64,000 bases of DNA, from contig JAVSML010025230.1 of NCBI GenBank assembly GCA_038503035.1, forward strand, positions 1 through 64,000, written 5' to 3'. The position numbers and the translations under genes were made by a program. The notes beneath the pieces were generated by a model. The model saw nothing but the letters and a program-made list of their open reading frames with translations. It was not told the DNA's origin and searched no databases. Positions 55,527-64,000 of this stretch are shown in pieces (position 1 is the stretch's first letter; each line of letters starts with the position of its first letter). Origin of the DNA: Crocodylus rhombifer. Its lineage: Eukaryota > Chordata > Crocodylia > Crocodylidae.

Positions 55527-58500
55527 ATGGGTCTTTATCCTATCTGTTGTGCAATTACTGAAATAAACATTAGCTGATCTCAAACAACTAAATGATGTAC
55601 AGCAAGCAGTTGTCCTGCCTACACTCAACTCTTAACGTAGTTTAGTTAACATATCTCTTCTGCTAGTGAAGACAAGGCTCTAAAAAGGGTTACAGATTCT
55701 CCAACATTTAATTCTTGGGAAAGAATTTAGAAATAAGATATAAACCTGGGACATGTAACTTTAGGGAAAAGTTTTATTGCCACCATTGCAAAATAAAATA
55801 AAAATGAGTAATCTAGAAAGCCCATGTATTAGAAATGCTAAATCTCAACAACATGCTGTGAAATATATTTAAAAGTATTTAACACTACAATAACTATGGC
55901 AGTAGAATGAAAATATACATTTAGGGGCATATTTTCTCTTTTAAGTGCTATAAAGTACTATTCAGAAAGAGGTTGCAATGTAAAATATTTAGAAAATGAA
56001 ACATCCATTTAAATTAATTAGGTATAATTTAATGTACACTATGTTAATGTCAAATGCTTTCCACAAGGGAATGTTATAATTATTACTTTGGATTTTTTCC
56101 CTAATACAATGGAACATAGGATGTGAATTCTATTAAAAATGTGTGCCTATGACTCATGGGAGAGAAATTCCTTTACTATAATTAAAGAAATATTTCATGA
56201 ACATGATTTAAATGATGTATATTAGATTTTTAACATTTTTCCAAATGTATTAATATTTTTAAAATTATAAAATTCTACTTTCATGTGTTATCATTTTAAT
56301 ATTTTATTTAAAAAAACAACTATATTTCATTTAAATAATTTTGAAAGAAAATTTAAAATACAGCTGAGAAGTCCAGGCAGCATCACTATACAAGACTTCT
56401 GCAAGAAAAAATTGTTAAATAACATGCTTTCAAAGAGAATATGGACTCGGATTTGTGTGCATTTTGCACAAAACGCTAGCTAAAAGTTGGAACTGCATCA
56501 TAAGTTGTCTTATCATTATTCCTATTTAATAACACAAACACATTTGGTTTAAACAGTTACTAACCATATTTAAAATGTTAATTTACACCAAATTAAAATC
56601 AGAAATATTAATGGCAATGTGATCCATCTTAAAGAAAAAGGCCTGTAAGTACCCTCTTCCAGATTCCTATGTGATAATCTAATCTCCATTATGACACATA
56701 TAAGTTCTATGACTGAAATCACACTTTAAAGGGCTCTATGTGCAATAGTCCATTTGTCATTTTAAAACAATTAAAAACAAAAAAGAAACTCTTTGGGACT
56801 AGAAGGCCCTAAATCTATAAATACTTATACAGTAAGAACAAAGAATGGGAAGGTGGAAAGTTTGGGGCTTTTTTTGTCATAGAAATTTCAAAAATCCGTA
56901 AGTAGTAAGGATTTTTATGGGAGACATCTTTTATTGGACCAGCTGCATGTAGTTTCCATGCAAGTGGTCCAGTAAAAGATATCACACATAAAACCCTTAC
57001 TTTTAGCTTATTTCCTGCACCATCATAGCTACAACATCACTTTAACACTACCAAATATTTTAAAGTTATTTACATTTTAGAAATTTCAAAATGTAAAAAG
57101 CTGTGGTTTCTTAAAAAGTGTTTCAGTGAAATTTTTTTCCAACATATTATTGAAATACCCAACAAAATCATTCTTTTTCAGGAGGATACACTGATCTAGA
57201 TCTATGGATTTTTATAATATTTCTAAGAAAAATATCAATACAAATTGTCATTGCAAATTTTAGACAAATGTGTACATGTGTTCAATGTCATTTTTGGAGG
57301 GTGGTGGCAAGAAGTTCATCCCTTTCTGAGGAAAAAAGCCAAATTTTGACTAAGAGATGTTTGTCTCAGTTGTTTTTAGTATTCTAAAACAAGTCTTTCC
57401 TGGCAATAATGAAGGGCATCTATCACTTTTTCAAAATGATTTGGTTTAGAGTATTTTTTGCAGTAATCAATAATCACAAATATATTAATGCAAACATTAG
57501 ATTACAATGAACATTTTCTATGTAAAAGGTAGTGCAAGAAATTATTATTATCTTTACAGGAAAGATAATAGCAATTTTATGCTCTGCATTTCAAGTAAAT
57601 ATGTTTTTATGTGTCACAGCCAAAATATGTAAATATCTTCATTCATATGTTATAATTGAGTTTACTCTTATGATAGCTGTGCTAACAATCGGGAATTCCT
57701 AATGAATATCTTACTACTTAGTATTTTTCTACAAAAATAATACATTCTGGAATTTTGTAAGCAATAGACACAGTTATCTTTCATTTTAAAAGAAAAATTC
57801 TGTTGCCATGGTTGCAGAGAAAAGTTGATAAATCTGCAAAACCCAGAAGGTGAATAAAAAAATCGTGATAAAATCCCCTTACAATTTACAAGAAAATCTC
57901 TGGATTTTGTTGGAGCATGACCCATTTGTTTTAATTTTTTTTTTTTTAAAACAGTTGTCAGTATTTATTATATTGAAAATCTCACAACCAAAGTCATCAT
58001 GAGAGAATGAATTAGAGCCAATTCTGTTTTTAATACTTGCCCACTATTTCAAGCTATAAAGTGTTTCCTTTATACAAATGCAATGTTTGTAAGCATTTTT
58101 CCTTGATATCTCCATTCAGGAATAAAAATGCTGAGCTAACCATTATAAGTTTAACTTCTGCAGCAAATTTAGCTTGTTCATCACTAGTTCACAGTAAAAA
58201 AAAGAAAAATACCATCAGCAATGTTTTAGTGCTATAGATAAAAGCTAGATTTCATTAACTCCAAAGACACCACTTGAAAATAGACATTTAACTTAATGTA
58301 ACATCTTTGAGTCAATTTAATGAGCTCTCTCTACAAATTAGATATCATATGCTAGTCATAAAGACATTTCTTTAACAGGTACCACTACAGACATCATATT
58401 TTAAATATGTCTTTTAAATGGGAGAATCATTACCAATTTTGTGTTGTCCTCAACATATCTAAAAGCAGTAAGATAGTCTAGTTACTGACTATTTCATCAA

Positions 58501-58835
58501 ATATAAACTGGAAGGGTTTTCAGTCAGACTCACAAATATTTCTAAGAACGCAAAAACACTGAAGACCAAGCTTTGTGCTCGGACACTTCTCAGGTAAAAG
58601 ACTTGAGAAAATGTTGTAGCCTTTAAAGCTATTATTTTCAGAAGACCCCCTGTCTCATTAAGTGAATAACTTGGAGTGTGCAGAGTGAATGGACCATAAT
58701 TTGGCAAATGTAATTAGCTGCATAATAACTCAAGCACTGCTCCTCTCAAGGTAGATTTGTCAGTCACTTGGGAGATGGAATCCATAGAATCCAGAATGAT
58801 GATTCTCTATTGATATGGCAGTTCTAACAACAGGA
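55527..58835. other. AT-rich stretch, few recognised features
   Basis: No gene is recognised. Apart from the palindrome at 56905-57000, the sequence is AT-rich and appears unique. Poly-A/T runs lie at 57937-57950 and 58197-58207. Confidence 0.45.
56905..57000. repeat. Palindrome built from two inverted copies of a SINE-like tail
   Basis: Left arm 56905-56941 (gtaaggatttttatgggaga, then catcttttattggacca) pairs with right arm 56965-57000 (tggtccagtaaaagatatca, then cacataaaacccttac), with few mismatches. The loop is 56942-56964. The right-arm phrase tggtccagtaaaagat matches the tail tggtctaataaaagacacc at 16033-16051, so this is two head-on copies of that tail. Confidence 0.85.
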
Positions 58836-58985
58836 TCATAGAAAGGTAGGGCTAGAATGGTTTGAATGGGGACAGGATCATTGCTATCTAAACCATCCTT
58901 TAAAAATCCTTGTCTAATTTATTACTAAAATTGCTCCATGAACCCTGTCACAACTACAAGGCATAGCTCCCTAACCTGCCACAAG
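58836..58985 (-). mobile_element. Possible CR1 3' tail, diverged
   Basis: The text atcatagaaaggtagggctag, followed by a '...gacaggatcattgctatc' variant and 'aaaaatccttgtctaattta...', follows the reverse complement of the CR1 3' end ('atcatagaaatgtagggctggaagggacc', then 'aggatc...') with many changes. Short and diverged, so moderate confidence only. Confidence 0.55.
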
Positions 58986-59112
58986 TAAACCAGAGGGAAC
59001 AATGGTGGATACTATCAGGCTGCTACTGCAGAGGTTCATAAAGTCCTATCTGACAGTGTGTGATAAAGTCATCAATAAAATCCTTTAAGAGGAGAGCCAG
59101 CTGGTTTTAAAA

Positions 59113-59490
59113 CAGGGGTGGGCAATTATTTCAGTTGGAGGGCTGCTTAATGAGTTTTGGTGAGCTGTCAAGAGCTGCAAGGGTAGCCCCACCCCTTGAC
59201 AGGTGCCCTGCCCCCCTGGTTGCCATCTTGGGACTGGATGTCCCACCCACTAACCCCTGACCTTTGCCACTGGAAGTTCCTCCCCTTGCCCCCAGAAGTA
59301 CTCCTTTTGAGAAGGTGGTTTGCCATCTTGGAACCAGAAAATAAAAACAAGTTGTATACTAAAAATCAAATGGTGACAATAACGTATTTTAATTTTAGTT
59401 AAAAAATGTTTTGTCCTTGATTTGTTTGCATTTTGTTGTGTATATAGAAGTGATTGCAAAATAGCTCAAAATTAAGTCTTACTATTGTAT
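59113..59490. mobile_element. Possible hAT-like element (left end only)
   Basis: The edge caggggtgggcaattatttc, followed by gttggagggctgcttaatga, resembles hAT termini of the CAGGGGTGGGCAA type. About 180 bp of GC-rich text follow, then AT-rich sequence. No right end or duplication found. Confidence 0.45.
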
Positions 59491-59491
59491 A

Positions 59492-59855
59492 TTGGGTGGG
59501 GCGTTTGGTGGGGTAGGAGGCTATGGGTGGGTATGAGTTTTCTGGGGGGTGTAGGTGGAGATGGGGTGTAAATATATGTGGGTTGTAGGGATGTGTGTAG
59601 ATGTGGGTGGGTGGTTATGGGGGTTTTGTGGGGATGTGTGGGTATGTGTGTGGGTGGGTATGGCATTTGTGGGGGGCTACGGGGTGAGGGGAAAAGGATG
59701 GTGGCTGGGGGGGTGTGTAGGGGGGAATTGGATACATGTGTGGTGGGGTGTGTAAGTGTAGCAGTGCATGGGGCTCCCCCCAGGAGGTGCCTGGGTATGT
59801 GTGGAGGAGGGTGTTTGTGGAGTGTGATTGTGTGTGGGGGAGAGTGTGTTTGTAA
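59492..59855 (+). repeat. G/T-rich degenerate minisatellite
   Basis: Some 360 bp consist almost wholly of G and T on the plus strand, with frequent gtgggtgg, gggatgtgtg and tgtgggg phrases and no fixed period. Frames are open on both strands through bias only. Many G-runs could form quadruplexes. It ends next to an inverted pair around 59850-59934 (tgtaacattactttgttatg..., mirrored as ...catttgttatgtag on the other strand). Confidence 0.85.
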
Positions 59856-59940
59856 CATTACTTTGTTATGTAGTAAAGTAAAACACATCCAAAGTAGTTT
59901 AGTTTTCTACATAACAAATTGCAATGATACATCCAGAAAA

Positions 59941-60230
59941 GGTGGTGGGGATGGTGCATGGGGTGCTGGAAGCCCAGGCATGCTGAGATAAGCTCAGGCT
60001 TGGTGGGTTTCCAGCACCCCATGCACTGTCACCACCTTCTCCCGCTGCCAACACACCCAGCCACCCTCCTGCTGCCTTCCCGCACTGCCTCAGGGGCAAG
60101 CCGGCCCATTCCCAGGTGGTCCCAGGCACCAGGAAGGTGGTAGGGACAGTGAACAGGCCACTGGAAGCCTGCCAAACCCAAGCTTCCCTGTGTATGCCTG
60201 GTCTTCTAGCACCCCATGCACTGTTGAATT
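59941..60230. repeat. Two tandem palindromic units (~190 bp apart)
   Basis: In unit one, arm 59941-59971 (ggtggtggggatggtgcatg, then gggtgctggaa) pairs with arm 60009-60036 (ttccagcaccccatgcactg, then tcaccacc). Unit two begins near 60135 (aggtggtagggacagtg...) and ends near 60226 (ctagcaccccatgcactgtt). The spacer holds agcccaggca...aagctcaggctt, also partly mirrored. It is probably part of a non-autonomous DNA element; ends were not found. Confidence 0.7.
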
Positions 60231-60550
60231 GGGCTTGGTGTTGCCTGTGAGTTGGTGCAACACCCAACCACTAGCAGCTCACCTGGGCAGCCCTGAGGGG
60301 CACCACTGCCATGGGGGGGAAGCACCGTGCTCCGCCACAGCTCAGGTGCTATACAATTCAGTGGGAGCTCATGCAGACAGGCTCGGCTGAGGGAAAAAAA
60401 AAAAAATGCAGCAAGGGGCCTGTTTTGTTTTTTTGTTTTTCTCCAGCAGAGCTTACCTGCTTCTTCTATGGCTGGGGGGCGTAAACTGCCAGCAGGCCCT
60501 GAGCTGCAGGGGCTCCCAGTCCTTCCCTAACACCAAGTTTGCACTTAGTG

Positions 60551-61060
60551 CTGCATCCAGTTCTGGACTCTGCAAATCAGAAAGAATGTGGAGGATCTTA
60601 GAAGAGTCCAGAGGAGAGCCACACACATGGTAAGAAGGCATGAAAGCAGGCCTTATGAAAAGAGGCTGAGAACCATGCGCCTCTTCATCCTGGAGAAGTG
60701 TAGGCTCAGGGGTGACCTGGTGGCAGCCTATAAGTACATAAGGAGTGTGCATCAGGAACTGGGAGAATGTCTGTTCACCAGGGCACCCCAAGGAAAGACA
60801 AGGTTCAATGGTCACAAACTCCTGGAAGCCAGGTTTAGGCTGGACATCAGGAAAGCTTCTTTAGTGTCCAAGTCCCCAGGGCCTGGAATAGACTCCCCCA
60901 GAGGTAGTGCAAGCTCCTACTCTGGACACTTTCAAGAAACACTTAGTTGCCTATATTGCTGGGATCATTTGACCCTAGCTGACTTCCTGCCCCTTGGGCA
61001 GGGGGCTGGACCCAATGATCTTGTGAGATCCCTTCCAGCCCTAATGTCTATGGAATCTAT
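60551..61060 (+). mobile_element. CR1 LINE 3' fragment nested in another element
   Basis: A plus-strand frame reads EDLRRVQRRATHMVRRHESR, then PYEKRLRTMRLFILEKCRLR, GDLVAAYKYI, ELGECLFTRAPQGKTRFNGH and KLLEARFRLDIRKASLVSKS, continuing to a stop at 61074-61076 just past the element edge. The 3' end is gatcccttccagccctaatg, tctatggaatctat. It splits flanking GC-rich sequence: 'aaaaaaaaatgcagcaagggg...ccagcagagct...ctatggctgggg' before it and 'ttttgttttt...ctagcagagcctgcttatggctgggg' after it are related to each other. Confidence 0.93.
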
Positions 61061-61079
61061 AAAACACATCTGCTAGCAG

Positions 61080-61455
61080 CCTTCCTGGGCATCCCCAAGG
61101 GGTGGTGCTACCACAGAAGGAAGGACCAGGGCCCCCCAAAGCTCAGGACCTGCCAGCTGTGGGAGAGGCAGGTAGGCTCAGTGAAGGGATGAAAAAAAAA
61201 CCCCAACAAAAAAAACAAAAAACAAAAAATATCAGACCCCTCGCCACTTTTTGTGGGTCCCTTGCCATTTTTTTGTTTTTGTTTTTTTCTAGCAGAGCCT
61301 GCTTATGGCTGGGGTTGGGAGGGAAGGCCATCGCTGTTCTATAAGGGTGATATAAGTCCCTAAATTGAAATAGTAGGTTTTTAATCATCACAATTAAAAA
61401 CCTGTTTTCAATTTAAGGGGAACTTATTCTCCATCATACGTATAAGCGCCCTTAG
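61080..61455. mobile_element. Right part of a palindromic DNA element related to that at 43413
   Basis: It contains a hairpin, left arm 61352-61385 (ataagtccctaaattgaaat, then agtaggtttttaat) against right arm 61393-61427. The end tacgtataagcgcccttagag matches the acatatgcccttag end at 44084. On the other strand its hairpin reads as the same family as 43431-43515 (ccctaaattgaa...gtttttaa). The GC-rich and A/T-run middle extends left to about 60400 across the CR1 insertion. The left end of the whole element was not found. Confidence 0.6.
61352..61427. repeat. Hairpin, ~34-bp arms, 7-nt loop
   Basis: Arm 61352-61385 and arm 61393-61427 are reverse complements with a 2-nt indel and a few mismatches; the loop is catcaca. 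The shared core taaattgaa...ggtttttaat links it to the palindrome at 43431-43515. Confidence 0.88.
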
Positions 61456-62002
61456 AGACTAAATCATTCAGAGTCCATAAGGTCTTGCTACATGTTACAA
61501 CATAAACAGTGCAAAAGTTGATCAGTGTTAGTACTAGCTCAAGTTCAGAGCAGTCACATGTTCAGGACAGCAGGGGTCTAGAGGACTGAAAGGTATGAAC
61601 GGCACCCTCTCCTATCCCCGCCTCCTCCCCCCTGCATTCTAGGTTTTCCCCCTACCGTCCTGGCTGCTGCTCTTTTCCTGGATGAACCCAGGACCTTGCT
61701 TGCTTCCCCATGGACAGATATACAAGACAGGCAGGCACAAGTAAGTGGGAATCTGGGGTGCAGGGGATGAGAAGTGGGGGCAATAGGCCCTGTCTGGGCC
61801 AGTGAGGAAGTGGAAGGAGGTTGGAAGTTTACACTAAGGTGTAGCTTAGGGTGGCTACACCTTAGGGTAACATAAGCTGGGTAATACAACTCAGAGATAA
61901 TCATGCCCTGGAGTAACTTTGAGCCACATAACAAGTGCTTAAAACTAGTTTCAGGTGTTCATGTACGGACAACCCAGGTGTTAAGAGCTCCAGGAGCAAC
62001 CC
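61456..62002. mobile_element. Possible DNA element related to 32120-32690
   Basis: The text from 61867 (gtaacataagctgggtaata, then caactcagagataatcatgc) matches 32608-32668 in order. A perfect 12-bp hairpin ctaaggtgtagc / gctacaccttag lies at 61834-61865 (8-nt loop). The C-rich middle at 61590-61680 parallels that at 32290-32400. Ends uncertain. Confidence 0.45.
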
Positions 62003-63001
62003 ATGATTACTAGCCCTGTATAAAGTGGCAAATATTCGCTTTGGATTCAGCCGATTCATGGGACAGTGATTCAATTTTGAGATTTAAATCACTGTCCCAG
62101 TTTGATTCAGGTGAGTCAGATCCAAAAGATTTGGCTCCACTTTGGAAATTTGGCCATAGACTAAACAGGCAGCTGACACAGCTGCCTCCGGCTGATAAGT
62201 CTACTAGGGTTGGGGAAGGGTGGAAGGGAGGGTTGTGGGGGAGGGAGGGATTGGGGCTTGGACAAGCTGCCCAGCTGGGTCAGAGGGGCACGTTACTCGA
62301 GGAGCGGGGCAGGGAGGAGTGGGAAGTGGGTGTGGCAGCACTCAAAGTGGGACCTCTGCCCTGCTGCCACTTACCCAGCCAGAGTGGAGGGAAGGCATAA
62401 TGCAGGTGTGGCTTCCTCTGGGTGAAAGAGGGCAAGTGGCAGCAGGGCATAGCCCCACACCCAGTGCTGCCGTATCTGCATCCTGCACCTCACCAATACC
62501 GGCTGACAAGCAGCGACAAGGCAGAGTCTCTGCTCCCAGCACTGATGCAAGCGCGGCAGTGATGGGAGCAGGGAATATGTCCTGCTGCCACTTGCCCCCT
62601 TCTGCCCAGAGTGAGCTGCACCTGCATTGCTCCTCCTCACTGTGCCAGCTGGCAAGCAGCTTCAGAGCAGAGCCCCTGCTCCCAGCACTGTCACACCCGC
62701 ATCAGTGCTGGGAGCAGGGGCTCTGTGCTGCCGCCGCTCGCCAGTCAGCATGGACAGGATAGGGGGGGCAGGTGCGGCAGTGCTGGAAGTGGGGGCTCTG
62801 CCCTGCTGCCAGTTGCCCCCTCCTTCAACGACTGGGCAAGTGGCAGCAGGGAAGAGCCCCTACTCCAAGTGTTACCACAACTGCGTCTAACACCCCCCTA
62901 CCCCTCTCCCCAAGTAACATGCCCCAGCTGGCACAAATATCAGGCCGAATCTCCTTTGAATTGAATTGGCTACTGAAGCTTCGCACAGCCTTAATAATTA
63001 C
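62003..63001. mobile_element. Foldback hAT, second copy of the family at 13765, with near-perfect 8-bp TSD
   Basis: The element spans 62011-62993 (983 bp) and is flanked by atgattac (62003-62010) and ataattac (62994-63001), 7 of 8 matching. The right end gaagcttcgcacagcctta is the complement of the tagggctgtgcgaagc-type start, and the left end tagccctgtataaag is its degenerate partner. The left dyad gggacagtgattcaa...aatcactgtccc (62079-62099 region) matches that at 13816-13852. The GC-rich centre repeats ctgccctgctgccact-type phrases (62351, 62570, 62795) in both orientations, with a perfect 23-bp palindrome at 62668-62725. No transposase. Confidence 0.88.
62668..62725. repeat. Perfect 23-bp-arm palindrome
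   Basis: Arm 62668-62690 (cagagcccctgctcccagca, then ctg) and arm 62703-62725 are exact reverse complements, with a 12-nt loop (tcacacccgcat). It lies in the GC-rich core of the hAT at 62011-62993. Perfect arms in an otherwise diverged element suggest recent homogenisation or a recent duplication. Confidence 0.92.
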
Positions 63002-64000
63002 CAGGTAACAAGGCCCTAAGGTGCCACACAGCCCTGCCTAGAGCTAGATTATTATAGAACTGCAACTCTGATTTTTAAATCAAGTCAAGAGCATCAATTT
63101 GCATGTGTTTCCACATGCTTCATGATGAGATATGGTCTGAGCATCAACAATTCCTTTTCCATACTAATTTAATTTGCTAATTAAGACGGAGAATTTTAAG
63201 CTAGATAAGAAGGCAGAATTGAGGACTTCATTTTTCAGATGATAACTCTATTCATGAGCAGTGTTATAACCAGCATAGGCTATACATTCCAGAATTTACA
63301 TGCTTAATAGAGTTACTAAATTGATTATGCTGAGATTAACAGTAACATCAGGTAAGGACTCTTGAGTAGTGCAGGTGGCAGCTGTGCTTTCCTGCTCAGT
63401 AAATATATGGAAGTACTAACTCACCTTTCAACTAAGTGCTTAACACCAAAAGGAATTAACCTATACAGAGTCAATTTTAGTTTACAAACTTGTTCCTATA
63501 TAAAGCATAGGAGCAGTTTCACAATAAATTTAAATCAACAGAACTACTTGCATGCTAAATGGTAGGCACACGCTCACATATTGAATCAGAGCCCAAAAGT
63601 TAATTTGGACAGACACTGTGAGTACAACCAATGGGTGGGGAGAAATGGGGGTGGGGGGAGAAAGAACAAACAAGGAAGATTTTATGAACAGTTTCTTCTT
63701 TGTTGTGATAAAAGAAATGGCTATGATGAATAAAACAGGCAGTGATTTGATAGACAGTACTAAACTGAACTGTGATACAGAAAGCAAGCTCAAATTTTAT
63801 AATCGTGATGATACAGTAGAAAGCACTTCAAAATGAAATTTTTATTCTTTCCAGGTAAAAAATTGAATATAAAAAGAATCAAACCACGTAAAAGTATGAT
63901 AACACATATTACCCAAGTACTGTTACTATTTAAAATAAAGTTTTTCAGAAGCTATTAAATTATTTTTTATTCAATTACCAGTGCATTTCTTTTTCATGTG
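63002..64000. other. AT-rich unassigned sequence to window end
   Basis: No gene or repeat recognised. A G-rich patch (tgggtggggagaaatggggg) lies at about 63632-63660. Short frames on both strands at 63530-63836 overlap and lack motifs. Confidence 0.45.

Noticed and set aside
59472..59991. Frames of 137-138 aa on both strands
   Set aside because: They are products of the G/T-rich low-complexity tract (V/G/C/W on one strand, P/T/H on the other).
62041..62964. Overlapping frames of 117-180 aa
   Set aside because: They lie in the repetitive GC-rich core of a bounded non-autonomous hAT and change frame with each repeat unit.
1..64000. tRNA, rRNA and snRNA genes
   Set aside because: No cloverleaf with consistent A and B box spacing or other structural RNA signature was found by reading. 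A covariance-model scan could overturn this.

Overview
The window looks like repeat-rich, gene-poor vertebrate nuclear DNA, most likely from a crocodilian. A turtle is the main alternative. Three things point that way. First, CR1-clade LINE fragments occur about every 5 kb, and several end in the '...cttc(c/t)(a/g)acccta(a)...ctatgaaactat' type of 3' end. Second, there are several families of non-autonomous hAT-like DNA transposons, some with clear 8-bp target-site duplications. Third, AT-rich unique sequence separates short GC-rich repeat bodies. This species call is recognition of style, not an alignment. I see no bacterial-type gene organisation, no rRNA, no convincing tRNA, no CRISPR array and no intact host gene. 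The window is probably intergenic or lies within a very large intron.

Layout. 0-3 kb: GC-rich sequence with a decayed Myb/SANT-like DNA-binding domain (786-985), a ~70-75 bp minisatellite, a CR1 3' fragment and a palindrome-rich MITE. 3-8 kb: AT-rich DNA with one unexplained small ORF encoding a transmembrane segment (4036-4275), a CR1 tail and the right half of a hAT-like element whose core is a tandem repeat of ~140-148 bp (4590-5221). 8.2-10.4 kb: a long minus-strand CR1 (RT plus C-terminal region) with an internal segment swap. 13.7-14.5 kb: a complete foldback hAT with a perfect 8-bp duplication. 16.2-18.2 kb: a plus-strand CR1. 18.4-26.3 kb: GC-rich non-autonomous elements, two further CR1 pieces, an older CR1/L3-like relic, and a DNA element with TACCGTGTTTCCCCG termini and two right ends. 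29.9-30.7 kb: a hAT-like element carrying a (CA)n array. 31.8-32.1 kb: a 303-bp insertion between direct repeats. 32.7-38.9 kb: the longest AT-rich stretch without a recognised repeat. 38.9-39.5 kb: a Tigger/pogo-like element with TA duplication. 40.2-42.9 kb: the longest CR1, from endonuclease to 3' end. 43.4-47 kb: palindromic GC-rich elements. 50.8-53.3 kb: an old CR1/L3-like LINE. 54.4-55.5 kb: a minus-strand CR1. 55.5-58.8 kb: AT-rich DNA. 59.1-63 kb: a dense cluster of palindromic elements, a nested CR1 and a second copy of the foldback hAT.

No genes act together here. What can be read is a history of mobile elements: dead CR1 copies whose catalytic FADD box is broken in three of four readable cases, non-autonomous hAT relatives that share modules, and several long near-perfect inverted repeats. 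The strongest leads are the Myb/SANT remnant, the small transmembrane ORF next to a polyadenylation-like signal, the hAT family with verifiable duplications, the module shared by two otherwise different hAT-like elements, and the templated rearrangements inside two CR1 copies.
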